A stretch of 64,000 bases of DNA from Bacillus sp. Marseille-P3661. Lineage in GTDB: Bacteria; Bacillota; Bacilli; Bacillales; Bacillaceae_J. This document shows positions 9,274-17,428 of this stretch, in pieces. The notes below the pieces were generated by a model. The model was not told the DNA's origin. It was given only the letters and a program-made list of their open reading frames with translations, and searched no databases. Every line of letters begins with the position of its first letter. Position 1 is the first letter of the stretch. Location of the stretch: NCBI RefSeq assembly GCF_900240995.1, contig NZ_LT965953.1, positions 1,075,303-1,139,302 of the forward strand, read 5' to 3'. Position numbers and translations under genes: made by a program.

Positions 9274-10299
9274 ATGGAACCATTTATACCGCAATTAGTA
9301 TATATAGAGCCTGGTGCATTAGAATATCCATTAGGAGTTGAGCTACAGGAAAAGTTTCAAAAACTTGGTATAGAAGTACGACAAACAACCTCCCATAATC
9401 AAGTGCGCAATATTCCGGGAGACACTGAAAATCAAAAATATCGAAATGCAAAATCAACGCTTGTAGTTGGGGTTCGTAAAACATTAAAGTTTGATACTTC
9501 AAAGCCATCTGCTGAATACGCTATTCCTCTTGCTACAGGCTGCATGGGGCATTGCCATTATTGTTATCTACAAACAACGCTCGGTAGTAAACCATATATA
9601 CGAACATACGTAAATTTAGAGGAAATATTTAATCAAGCACAAAAATATATGGATGAGCGCAAACCAGAAATTACTAGATTTGAAGCGGCCTGTACTTCAG
9701 ATATTGTTGGGATTGATCATTTAACACATTCTCTAAAAAAAGCGATTGAATTTATAGGAGAAACAGAATATGGTCTGTTACGGTTTGTAACGAAATTTCA
9801 CCATGTAGACCACTTGCTGGATGCTAAACATAACGGTAAAACCGATTTTCGATTTAGCATAAATTCACGCTATGTAATTAAAAACTTTGAGCCTGGAACC
9901 TCGAGTTTTGAAGAAAGAATTGAAGCGGCTAAAAAAGTTGCTCAAGCGAACTATAAACTAGGGTTTATCGTGGCCCCCATTTATATGCACGAAGGTTGGG
10001 AAGAGGGCTATTATGAATTGTTTGAAAAGCTAGAAAAGCAACTATCCGAATGTATGCCACAGGAGCTTTCTTTTGAACTTATTCAGCATCGTTTTACTAA
10101 GCCTGCAAAAAATGTAATCCAAAAAAGGTATCCAAAGAGCAAACTGGAAATGGATGAGGAAAAACGAAAATATAAATGGGGTCGATATGGGATAGGAAAG
10201 TATGTTTATCCTGACGAGGAAGCTGCAGCATTAAAAGAAACAGTTTCTGATTATATTATGAAGTTTTTTCCACACGCTAAAATTTTATATTTTACGTAA
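9274..10299 (+). CDS. splB: Spore photoproduct lyase
   Basis: Radical-SAM enzyme that reverses the spore photoproduct (a thymine dimer made in UV-exposed spore DNA) during germination. 341 residues. The radical-SAM cluster motif GCMGHCHYC places cysteines at 90, 94 and 97, and FEAACTSDIVG supplies the conserved H-donor cysteine (Cys140), as in the Bacillus enzyme. Start ATG 9274 has the ribosome site aaggggga at 9262-9269; earlier in-frame starts from 9211 would run over it. It stands alone between terminators. I see no clear sigma-G promoter, though control by sigma-G is known for the family. Confidence 0.95.
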   Translation: MEPFIPQLVYIEPGALEYPLGVELQEKFQKLGIEVRQTTSHNQVRNIPGDTENQKYRNAKSTLVVGVRKTLKFDTSKPSAEYAIPLATGCMGHCHYCYLQTTLGSKPYIRTYVNLEEIFNQAQKYMDERKPEITRFEAACTSDIVGIDHLTHSLKKAIEFIGETEYGLLRFVTKFHHVDHLLDAKHNGKTDFRFSINSRYVIKNFEPGTSSFEERIEAAKKVAQANYKLGFIVAPIYMHEGWEEGYYELFEKLEKQLSECMPQELSFELIQHRFTKPAKNVIQKRYPKSKLEMDEEKRKYKWGRYGIGKYVYPDEEAAALKETVSDYIMKFFPHAKILYFT

Positions 10300-10328
10300 A
10301 CATTCGCATTTGCGGATGTTTTTTTGTT
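10296..10328 (+). terminator. splB terminator
   Basis: Stem aaacattcgca (10298-10308) / tgcggatgttt (10311-10321, one G-U pair) followed by a T run. Confidence 0.8.
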
Positions 10329-10474
10329 CTACTATCACGATTTACATATATGGATTATAGTAGAAGAAAAATCGTTGTTATGCTCCTTCTAGGCTAATGG
10401 TGTGTTTCCACTTCTGTACCATATTTAATAGCAATGGCCTTATGTATTCATTTATACTTTAAGGAGGCTCCTCA

Positions 10475-11371
10475 ATGGATATTGATGGTGTTTTTTCAGG
10501 TGGTGGTATGAAGGCTATTGCCTTCGTCGGAGCTATCGAGATAATTGAGCGGGAAGGGTTTGTTTTTAAAAATGTTGCTGGTACCAGTGCAGGTGCTATC
10601 ATTGCAGCATTAATTAGTGCTGGCTTTAAAGCAAGTGAAATTAAATCGATCATTGGTGATGTAGATTTTAGTGATTTTCTAGATGCACCTAAAACGATGC
10701 TCCCTTTTTTTCCAGTTATGAAGTGGATTAGCGTATACTGGCGGCTAGGCTTGTATAAAGGGGATGTTTTTGAACGGTGGATTACAAAAATATTAGCAAC
10801 TAAAGGAATAAGAACATTTGGAGATATTAAGCCACCATGTTCACTAAAAATAATTGCTTCAGATTTAACCAATGGGAGAATTATTGTCTTACCGGATGAC
10901 TTAGTTAATTATGGTATAAACCCTAATGCTTTTCCAATAGGAAAAGCTGTTCGGATGAGTGCGGGGATACCTTATTTTTTTGAACCTGTGAAAATTTACA
11001 ATCGAAAAGCAAAAAAAGCGGTTATAGTGGATGGGGCTGTACTTAGCAATTTTCCAATTTGGTTATTTGATAACGAAAAGCAAAGACCTGTTGTCGGCTT
11101 AAGATTAAGTCCACAGCTAGATAATATACCGCCAAATGAAATAAATAACGCATTTGGAATGTTCCAAGCTATTTTTGAAACTATGATGGGAGCTCATGAT
11201 GATCGATATATATCAAAGAAAATTGCGGACCGTATAATTTTTATACCAGTAGACATTATCAGTTTTGTAAAGTTTGACATTACGTCAGATGAGAAAGAAA
11301 AGCTTATTGAAATAGGCAGGTTAAAGGCGGAGATATATTTAAAAGCAAAAAAACGAGAATGGAGAAAATAA
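10475..11371 (+). CDS. yqhO: Patatin-like phospholipase (YqhO family)
   Basis: Predicted acyl hydrolase of the patatin fold, 298 residues. It shows the oxyanion loop GGGMKA (residues 9-14), nucleophile elbow GTSAG (Ser38), and a DGA motif (VDGAVLSNFP, near residue 188) giving the Ser-Asp dyad. Ribosome site aaggagg at about 10461-10467. No signal peptide, so it is cytoplasmic or peripheral. Substrate is not known. It lies in the same place as yqhO in B. subtilis, between splB and yqhP, and is convergent with yqhP. Confidence 0.88.
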   Translation: MDIDGVFSGGGMKAIAFVGAIEIIEREGFVFKNVAGTSAGAIIAALISAGFKASEIKSIIGDVDFSDFLDAPKTMLPFFPVMKWISVYWRLGLYKGDVFERWITKILATKGIRTFGDIKPPCSLKIIASDLTNGRIIVLPDDLVNYGINPNAFPIGKAVRMSAGIPYFFEPVKIYNRKAKKAVIVDGAVLSNFPIWLFDNEKQRPVVGLRLSPQLDNIPPNEINNAFGMFQAIFETMMGAHDDRYISKKIADRIIFIPVDIISFVKFDITSDEKEKLIEIGRLKAEIYLKAKKREWRK

Positions 11372-11414
11372 AAAAGAATCAAGCTTTAAAAAAAGGCTCG
11401 ATTCTTTTTTTTTC
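11372..11414. terminator. Terminator between yqhO and yqhP
   Basis: Imperfect stem aagaatc-aagctt / aaggctcgattctt (about 11374-11405) followed by nine T; A-rich on the other side, so it may serve both convergent genes. Confidence 0.7.
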
Positions 11415-11793
11415 CTTTTTTTCCATCGATAACTGTAAAATTATGCTCTCGTTTCTTACTGCTTTTATGCGTGTGTGCTGAGCGTAAGGGCTTTTTGATA
11501 GCAGACTGCTGTGATAAACCCCTTACCTTTGTCGTATGAGTTGAAGTCTCATTATATAGCTTTTTTGACTGACGTACAGCTCTTTTATACTTTGAATTAA
11601 GGTGTCCAGTGGCACCGAATCTCTTTTGCATAACAAGTTTATAGATCAGAAAAATAATCCCGATAACAAGTGCTGCAATCAGTATTTCCTTAATTAGCCC
11701 TACGGGGTTAACTACAAGTCGATACAATAAACCAAAGCCAGCCAAGCCTATTATGACCATTATTAAAGGATGAACAGAAGGACGATTAAACAA
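11386..11793 (-). CDS. yqhP: YqhP-like small membrane protein
   Basis: About 135 residues: an N-terminal hydrophobic region with two likely transmembrane segments (LIMVIIGLAGFGLLY and ILIAALVIGIIFLIYKL), then a long, very basic, serine- and lysine-rich tail ending in GKKGKKKNRAFF. I choose TTG 11793 as start because gggaggt (11807-11801) is eight bases away; an ATG at 11829 lies upstream of that site. Function unknown. Position matches B. subtilis yqhP, but the usual neighbour yqhQ is absent from the following gap. Confidence 0.75.
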   Translation of the reverse strand: MFNRPSVHPLIMVIIGLAGFGLLYRLVVNPVGLIKEILIAALVIGIIFLIYKLVMQKRFGATGHLNSKYKRAVRQSKKLYNETSTHTTKVRGLSQQSAIKKPLRSAHTHKSSKKREHNFTVIDGKKGKKKNRAFF

Positions 11794-12276
11794 GAGGTTC
11801 ACCTCCCTAAAATAAGATAGTAGTAGCAATTCTTAAGCTGAGCATTCTACATAGCCCTTGTTGAATGCTGTTTTATTATTATATTCGCATGTATTTATAA
11901 TGGACTTCCCAATTTGAAAGCCAATGTAAATTGTAAAAACAATGAGTAAATACTATATTACAATTTAATAATTGTACTAAGAATGCTATTGATTTTAAGA
12001 AATTTTAAGAAAGATCCTTAGAAATATTAGAACGTATACTTGACAAATTATAATCAATCATCACCGCCTGTCCCTCTGGGGTCTTGATCGTGTGTTTTCT
12101 TATTTACCAAAAGGGAATATCATTCTTTACATAATATATATTCTACAAGATAGGGTTTTAAACCTCCTATATTTATACATAAATAGTATTACCTTCTTAG
12201 GAAATTTTAAGACATTATAAAATTCAATTCATTCATTTTCCTGTTTAGGACATACTAGAATTGGAGGTGTTGAATT
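11794..12276. other. Intergenic region between yqhP and yqhR
   Basis: 480 bases without a credible gene. It holds a 7-bp hairpin agcattc/gaatgct (about 11841-11871) and a TATAAT (12049-12054) with no good -35. In B. subtilis yqhQ lies here; I find no trace of it in any frame. Confidence 0.5.
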
Positions 12277-12783
12277 ATGGCAGAAAATCAAGAAAAACCA
12301 AGAGATAATAAAGAACTGGAACAAAATAAAAAGGATCAACCTATGTCCCATATGCAAAAAGTTATTGTAACAGGTTTCTTTGGTGGTGTTTTCTGGAGTT
12401 TAATAGGTTATATTGCTCATTATTTTAATTTTACAGAACTAGGGCCCGCATTAATCCTTCAACCCTGGGCTATTGGTGATTGGAAAAACGATTTTATGGG
12501 TCATTTTATTGGTATATTGGTCATTGGAATTATTTCGATCGGTGCAGCATTACTTTATAATGCATTTCTAAGTAAGTTTCAAAAGTTATGGCCTGGTATC
12601 CTTTTTGGAGTAGCCTTATGGATTATTGTTTTTTATCTTCTGAATCCAATTTTTCCTGATTTAGAAGAGGTACAGGACTTTAAACGGAATACAATTATTA
12701 CTACAATTTGTTTGTATATCTTATATGGCGTTTTTGTAGGCTACTCTATTTCCTATGACGCAAATGATGTGCCACAATCGTAA
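12277..12783 (+). CDS. yqhR: YqhR family membrane protein
   Basis: 168 residues with a charged N-terminal tail (about 30 residues) and four hydrophobic segments, including VIVTGFFGGVFWSLIGYIAHYF, FIGILVIGIISIGAALLY, ILFGVALWIIVFYLL and ICLYILYGVFVGYSI. Ribosome site ggaggtg about eight bases before the ATG. Function unknown. Synteny (yqhP side upstream, yqhT and efp downstream) supports the name. The B. subtilis neighbour yqhS (type II dehydroquinase) is missing between this gene and yqhT. Confidence 0.82.
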   Translation: MAENQEKPRDNKELEQNKKDQPMSHMQKVIVTGFFGGVFWSLIGYIAHYFNFTELGPALILQPWAIGDWKNDFMGHFIGILVIGIISIGAALLYNAFLSKFQKLWPGILFGVALWIIVFYLLNPIFPDLEEVQDFKRNTIITTICLYILYGVFVGYSISYDANDVPQS

Positions 12784-12797
12784 TATGCTATTCAAAG

Positions 12798-12869
12798 AGG
12801 AGTTCCTATGGTAGAATATAGTGGTCTTTGTTACCAGCTTAGAGTAATTACCTCGTCTACCAGGCTCCT
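12798..12869 (+). repeat. Interrupted inverted repeat between yqhR and yqhT
   Basis: Fourteen pairs in three blocks: AGGAG/CTCCT, CCT/AGG and GGTAGA/TCTACC, with two-base bulges on the 5' arm only, around an inner TGGT/ACCA hairpin. No long T run follows, so it is a poor terminator; it could be an RNA structure or a degenerate repeat element. Confidence 0.45.
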
Positions 12870-12955
12870 TTATTGTATATATTTTATAAAAGTTTTAAAG
12901 TGGCAAAAGATCGCGTTTAGGTTTCACGAACATTATAATTTGGAAGGATGTTATA

Positions 12956-14017
12956 ATGGATCTTCTTAATAGGATTAGAGAAAAACTTAAGGATTTGGAT
13001 ATCGACGGAATGTTAATAACAAATGGCCAAAATAGGCGTTACGTGACTGGTTTTACAGGAACAGCTGGCGTGGTATTAATCTCATTAAACGCAGCAAAAT
13101 TCATTACTGATTTCCGTTACGTTGAACAAGCTAATAAGCAAGTAAAGAATTTTGACATTATCCAACATAAACGTCCGATACATGAAGAGGTAGTTGATCT
13201 AGCTCAGCAATTGGGAATTAAGCGACTAGGATTTGAAAAAGAACATATTACCTTTGGAACCTATGAGATGTATACCAATATCATTAAAAGTGAGTTAGTT
13301 CCGATATCAGGTGTTGTTGAAAATATTAGATTAATTAAAACAACGGACGAACTAACTATCCTTAAAGAAGCTGCAGCAATTGCAGACGCTGCATTTGAGC
13401 ATATCACCAAATTTATAAAACCAGGGCTTACTGAACTTGAAGTATCAAATGAATTGGAATTTTTCATGCGAAAAAAAGGGGCAACAGCATCTTCATTTGA
13501 TATAATCGTTGCATCGGGATATCGTTCTGCATTGCCACATGGTGTAGCGTCAGATAAAGTAATTGAAAATGGCGAGCTTGTAACACTTGATTTTGGCGCT
13601 CTCTACAAAGGTTATTGTTCAGATCTTACAAGAACTGTAGCTGTTGGAGAACCAAGTGATGAGTTAATAAATATCTATGATATTGTCTTACAAGCACAGC
13701 TCCGTGGTATGACAGGCATTAAACCTGGTATGACTGGGAAGGAAGCGGATGCTCTAACCCGCGATTATATTTCAGAGAAGGGATATGGCGAATATTTTGG
13801 TCACTCAACAGGTCATGGGATCGGTTTAGATATCCATGAAGGGCCCACATTATCCATCAAATCTGATATTAAATTAGAGCCAGGAATGGTTGTAACTGTC
13901 GAGCCGGGTATATATATAGAAAGTCTTGGTGGAGTACGGATTGAAGATGATATTGTTATTACAACTAAGGGTAATGAGTCATTGACACATTCTACAAAGG
14001 AATTATTAATTTTGTAA
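12956..14017 (+). CDS. yqhT: M24 family Xaa-Pro aminopeptidase/dipeptidase (YqhT)
   Basis: Metallopeptidase of the pita-bread fold that removes or splits proline-containing peptides. 353 residues: an N-terminal creatinase-like domain (to about residue 125), then the catalytic domain with the two-metal ligands in TLDFGALYKGYCSDLTRT (two Asp), HSTGHGIGLDIHEGP (His), TVEPGIY (Glu) and GVRIEDD (Glu). All five ligands are present, so it should be active. Ribosome site ttggaagg, about eight bases before the ATG. It sits directly upstream of efp, a common Bacillus pairing that makes sense because EF-P aids translation of proline-rich proteins. Confidence 0.93.
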   Translation: MDLLNRIREKLKDLDIDGMLITNGQNRRYVTGFTGTAGVVLISLNAAKFITDFRYVEQANKQVKNFDIIQHKRPIHEEVVDLAQQLGIKRLGFEKEHITFGTYEMYTNIIKSELVPISGVVENIRLIKTTDELTILKEAAAIADAAFEHITKFIKPGLTELEVSNELEFFMRKKGATASSFDIIVASGYRSALPHGVASDKVIENGELVTLDFGALYKGYCSDLTRTVAVGEPSDELINIYDIVLQAQLRGMTGIKPGMTGKEADALTRDYISEKGYGEYFGHSTGHGIGLDIHEGPTLSIKSDIKLEPGMVVTVEPGIYIESLGGVRIEDDIVITTKGNESLTHSTKELLIL

Positions 14018-14102
14018 GGCTATTACATATTAATGTTACTTTTAAGCAAATTCTTACGGGTTTGTTATAAAACATATCTTTATACTTAGGAGGATTTTTC
14101 TG

Positions 14103-14660
14103 ATGATTTCTGTAAATGATTTTAAAACTGGGGTAACGATTGAAGTAGATGGAGGAATTTGGCAAGTAATTGAATTCCAACACGTAAAACCAGGAAAAGG
14201 GGCAGCTTTTGTACGCTCAAAATTACGCAATTTACGTACCGGTGCAGTTCAAGAAAAAACATTCCGCGCTGGAGAAAAGGTGTCGAAAGCACATATTGAA
14301 AATCGTAGAATGCAGTATTTATATGCAAGCGGTGATGTACATACATTCATGGACAATGAATCATATGAACAAATTGAGTTACAAGCTGCTCAATTGTCAC
14401 ATGAGCTTAAGTTTTTAAAAGAAAATATGGAAGTACATATCATGACTTTCCAAGGTGAGACGTTAGGTGTTGAATTACCAAATACAGTAGAGTTAAAAGT
14501 CATTGAAACCGAGCCAGGAGTAAAAGGAGATACTGCATCAAACGTAACAAAAAATGCAACTGTTGAAACAGGATTAGTTGTACAAGTACCAATGTTTGTC
14601 AATGAAGGGGATACACTTATTATTAATACTGCTGAAGGAAAATATGTATCAAGAGCTTAA
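14103..14660 (+). CDS. efp: Translation elongation factor P
   Basis: EF-P binds between P and E sites and relieves ribosome stalling at polyproline. 185 residues, the normal length, with three beta-barrel domains. Lys32 in [10 protein letters not shown] is at the loop that carries the post-translational modification. Ribosome site taggagg about nine bases upstream of the ATG. The gene is followed at once by a strong terminator, and lies 85 bases after yqhT with no terminator between, so the two may be co-transcribed. Confidence 0.97.
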   Translation: MISVNDFKTGVTIEVDGGIWQVIEFQHVKPGKGAAFVRSKLRNLRTGAVQEKTFRAGEKVSKAHIENRRMQYLYASGDVHTFMDNESYEQIELQAAQLSHELKFLKENMEVHIMTFQGETLGVELPNTVELKVIETEPGVKGDTASNVTKNATVETGLVVQVPMFVNEGDTLIINTAEGKYVSRA

Positions 14661-14679
14661 TATGATAATCCTTCATCCA

Positions 14680-14716
14680 AGACAGAGGAACACTATGTGT
14701 TCCTCTGTTTTTTTGC
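14680..14716 (+). terminator. efp terminator
   Basis: Perfect 12-bp stem acagaggaacac / gtgttcctctgt (14682-14693 with 14697-14708), 3-nt loop, then seven T. Confidence 0.92.
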
Positions 14717-14883
14717 TTTCAAAAGAAGATAGTTTGAAATTGTATCTACTTTCCGGAACGCTCGTTCCGCTTTGCTAATATAGTTGAACTTATTCCAAAC
14801 GAAATCAATGAAATTTTTAGTCTAAAACTCCAGACTTATCATACATTTTTAGCAGATGGACAAATAGGAGAGGGGATACAGAT

Positions 14884-15165
14884 TTGAAACGTTGGCTTTC
14901 ATTACTTGATACTAGTGTCGCTTCAATGGCAGGATTACGAATAATCTCAGCATTAATTGAGTTGTCTGCGGCAATAGCCATGTTGCTATTTAATGATGTT
15001 CGGAAAGCTTTAGCGATTAATGCATTATTAGCAGTGGTTGGCCCTGTTATTTTAATAACTACAATGAGTATCGGGTTAATCAGTTTAGCAGATGAAATTT
15101 CATTTCGTAAGTTGTTGTTTATAGGTGCTGGTGTTGGACTAATACTATTCGGAATATATAAATAG
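14884..15165 (+). CDS. yqhV: YqhV-like small membrane protein
   Basis: 93 residues with three hydrophobic segments (about 12-35, 40-62 and 76-91), otherwise nearly no soluble part. Starts with TTG 14884; the purine-rich site aggagagggg lies about nine bases upstream. Function unknown; B. subtilis has yqhV at this place, between efp and spoIIIAA. It ends 15 bases before the sigma-E promoter of spoIIIA, so its own expression is separate from that operon. Confidence 0.8.
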   Translation: MKRWLSLLDTSVASMAGLRIISALIELSAAIAMLLFNDVRKALAINALLAVVGPVILITTMSIGLISLADEISFRKLLFIGAGVGLILFGIYK

Positions 15166-15180
15166 AGTTCTATCAAAATA

Positions 15181-15209
15181 GTCATATTATGTCCAAGCCT
15201 GCATAAATT
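15181..15209 (+). promoter_or_regulatory. Sigma-E promoter of the spoIIIA operon
   Basis: GTCATATT (15181-15188), a 13-bp spacer, and CATAAATT (15202-15209) fit the sigma-E -35 and -10 elements well. It lies 90 bases before spoIIIAA, which is known to be made in the mother cell under sigma-E. Confidence 0.75.
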
Positions 15210-15298
15210 GAGAGTAATAGAGTAGAAATGTAAAATTTGGTGTCTTATTTTATGTTAATCCATATAGACAAGCATAGGTAGAAAAGGAGAGGGAACTG

Positions 15299-16234
15299 GT
15301 GAACGACTATATTTATGAGATGCTGCCTAAAACAATTGAAGAAAGAATTCGCCAGTATTCTGAACCCGTGGTTCATAAAATTGAGGAAATCCGTATCCGG
15401 ATTGAGAGACCTCTTGAGTTAATTATTGAAGGTCAACCGTACTATCCAAACGGATATATTGTCACAAAAATGGATGGTATTCAACTGCTCAATAAGCTAA
15501 GTGACTTTTCAATTTATACATTGGAAGAGGAATTAAAAAGAGGCTATATTACGATCCGTGGTGGTCACCGTGTCGGTATTGCTGGAAAGGTAATTACTGA
15601 ACGAGGGCAAGTAAAGGTAATCAAAGATATCACCTCATACAATATACGGATCGCAAAAGAAAAAATCGGAGTTAGTGAGCCTATTATTCCTTACCTATTT
15701 GACGGAAGATGGAAAAATACAATACTTATTGGGCCTCCGCAAACAGGGAAAACAACCATGCTAAGGGATATTGCTAGGAAAATTAGTATGGGTGATTATG
15801 ACCGTGGAGTTCCATCTTCAAAAGTTGGAATTGTTGATGAGAGATCTGAAATAGCTGGTTGTATAAAAGGGATCCCACAGCATAATCTTGGGCCTAGGAT
15901 TGATGTACTTGATGCATGTCCGAAGGCTGAAGGTATGATGATGTTGATTCGTTCGATGAGTCCGGACGTTTTAGTAGTTGATGAAATTGGCCGTAAGGAG
16001 GATACCGAGGCAATATTAGAGGCAATAAACGCAGGTGTTACTATTTTTGTAACTGCACACGGAAATACGATATCAGACCTTTATAAACGGCCTACAATAG
16101 AACCTCTGCTTAAATTAGAAGTTTTTGAGAGAATTGTCGAATTGTCTAGACAAAATGGACCTGGTACTATTGCTGCTATTCGTAACCAAGGTGGAGAGGA
16201 CATCCTAAATAAAGTGAGGGTGAAACAACTATGA
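15299..16234 (+). CDS. spoIIIAA: Stage III sporulation protein AA (ATPase)
   Basis: AAA+ secretion-type ATPase of the SpoIIIA-SpoIIQ channel between mother cell and forespore, needed for sigma-G activity after engulfment. 311 residues. Walker A GPPQTGKT (residues 145-152), then VGIVDERSEIAG and the Walker B-like DVLVVDEIG. Starts with GTG 15299 behind aaaaggagaggg. First gene of an eight-gene operon; its last four bases overlap spoIIIAB. Confidence 0.96.
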   Translation: MNDYIYEMLPKTIEERIRQYSEPVVHKIEEIRIRIERPLELIIEGQPYYPNGYIVTKMDGIQLLNKLSDFSIYTLEEELKRGYITIRGGHRVGIAGKVITERGQVKVIKDITSYNIRIAKEKIGVSEPIIPYLFDGRWKNTILIGPPQTGKTTMLRDIARKISMGDYDRGVPSSKVGIVDERSEIAGCIKGIPQHNLGPRIDVLDACPKAEGMMMLIRSMSPDVLVVDEIGRKEDTEAILEAINAGVTIFVTAHGNTISDLYKRPTIEPLLKLEVFERIVELSRQNGPGTIAAIRNQGGEDILNKVRVKQL

Positions 16235-16743
16235 AATTACTAGGTGCTCTTTTTATAATTATTGCTACAACATGGTCGGGGTTTGAGGCGGCAAAAAAAT
16301 TAGCAGAAAGACCTAGGCAATTAAGGCAATTAAAGGTTGCTCTTCAATCATTAGAAGCAGAAATTATGTTTGGGCACTCACCTTTAAGCGAAGCTAGTGC
16401 TAATCTGGCAAAACAAATAAATAAACCGTTATCATGGTTTTTTGATCAATTTTCAAAACGGCTTATTCATGGTGAAACCTCTGTAAATAAGGCATGGGTG
16501 GATAGCCTAGATGAAATATGGAGCATGACATCATTTGGACAAGGTGAGTATGAGGTACTACGTCAATTTGGAGAAACACTTGGTCAGCATGATCGCGAAC
16601 ACCAACAAAAACATATACGGTTAGCACTTTCTCATTTAGATCGTGAAGAAAATGATGCGAGAGAAAAACAACAACGCTATGAAAAAATGGTCAAAAGTTT
16701 AGGGGTTTTATCAGGATTGCTTATCGTAATATTATTGATGTAG
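16231..16743 (+). CDS. spoIIIAB: Stage III sporulation protein AB
   Basis: Mother-cell membrane component of the SpoIIIA complex, related to the GspF family of type II secretion. 170 residues with hydrophobic segments at the N-terminus (LLGALFIIIATTWSGF) and the extreme C-terminus (LGVLSGLLIVILLM), and a helical cytoplasmic middle. ATG overlaps the spoIIIAA stop (ATGA), so translation is coupled. Confidence 0.94.
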   Translation: MKLLGALFIIIATTWSGFEAAKKLAERPRQLRQLKVALQSLEAEIMFGHSPLSEASANLAKQINKPLSWFFDQFSKRLIHGETSVNKAWVDSLDEIWSMTSFGQGEYEVLRQFGETLGQHDREHQQKHIRLALSHLDREENDAREKQQRYEKMVKSLGVLSGLLIVILLM

Positions 16744-16763
16744 TTCTTTAGGAGGAGAAATAG

Positions 16764-16967
16764 ATGGAATTCAATCCGAGTATTATTTTCCATATAGCAG
16801 GTATTGGAATAGTCATAGCATTCCTACATACGATATTAAAGCAAATGGGAAAGGAGGATTTTGCCCACTGGGTTACTTTGGTAGCTTTCATTTATATCCT
16901 ATTTATGGTGATTACCAAGCTGCAAGATTTATTTACAAAAATAAAAGGTGTATTTTTATTTCAATAG
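16764..16967 (+). CDS. spoIIIAC: Stage III sporulation protein AC
   Basis: Small membrane protein of the SpoIIIA complex, 67 residues, with two transmembrane helices (about 7-25 and 35-54). Ribosome site aggagg ten bases before the ATG. Normal family length; the order AB-AC-AD is conserved. Confidence 0.94.
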   Translation: MEFNPSIIFHIAGIGIVIAFLHTILKQMGKEDFAHWVTLVAFIYILFMVITKLQDLFTKIKGVFLFQ

Positions 16968-17003
16968 CTTGGAAACATTTGTTGTAGATAGGAGGGGGCT
17001 ATC

Positions 17004-17393
17004 ATTGAAATTTTGCAAATAGTGGGAATTGCACTTATTACAACATTTCTTTCGCTGATTATTAAAGAACAAAAACCTGCATTTTCTTCTATGTTAGTTG
17101 TATTTGTAAGCATCGTCATATTTTTATTTTTAATAGACCAAATTTATGAAGTAATTCGAATGTTAGAAAGAATTGCTATCCATGCTAACGTAAATATGGT
17201 TTATTTAGAAACAATCTTAAAAATAATAGGAATCGCTTATATTGCAGAATTCGGAGCCCAAATTACAAAGGATGCTGGACAAGGAGCGCTTGCTTCTAAA
17301 ATTGAAATAGCTGGGAAAATATTAATACTTGTCATGGCTATTCCAATATTAACAGTTATCATTGAGACAATTGTATCTTTGATACCTTCATAG
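17004..17393 (+). CDS. spoIIIAD: Stage III sporulation protein AD
   Basis: Membrane component of the SpoIIIA channel, about 129 residues with several hydrophobic helices; IAYIAEFGAQITKDAGQGA and KIEIAGKILILVMA are family signatures. The start is unusual. The strong site ggaggggg (16991-16998) is five bases before an in-frame ATT at 17004, and no ATG, GTG or TTG in frame lies near it; the first standard start, TTG 17013, is 14 bases away. The family N-terminus extends a few residues before the TTG, so ATT 17004 (reading I/M-EILQIVG) is my choice, with TTG 17013 as the alternative. Confidence 0.88.
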   Translation: MEILQIVGIALITTFLSLIIKEQKPAFSSMLVVFVSIVIFLFLIDQIYEVIRMLERIAIHANVNMVYLETILKIIGIAYIAEFGAQITKDAGQGALASKIEIAGKILILVMAIPILTVIIETIVSLIPS

Positions 17394-17428
17394 AGGGTTC
17401 CTTGTTCGAGAAAGCCGAGGGGATATAA

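Noticed and set aside
12808-12969. 53-codon frame after GAGGAG between yqhR and yqhT.
   Set aside because: It overlaps the yqhT start out of frame, lies in a strong inverted repeat, and its protein has no recognisable character.
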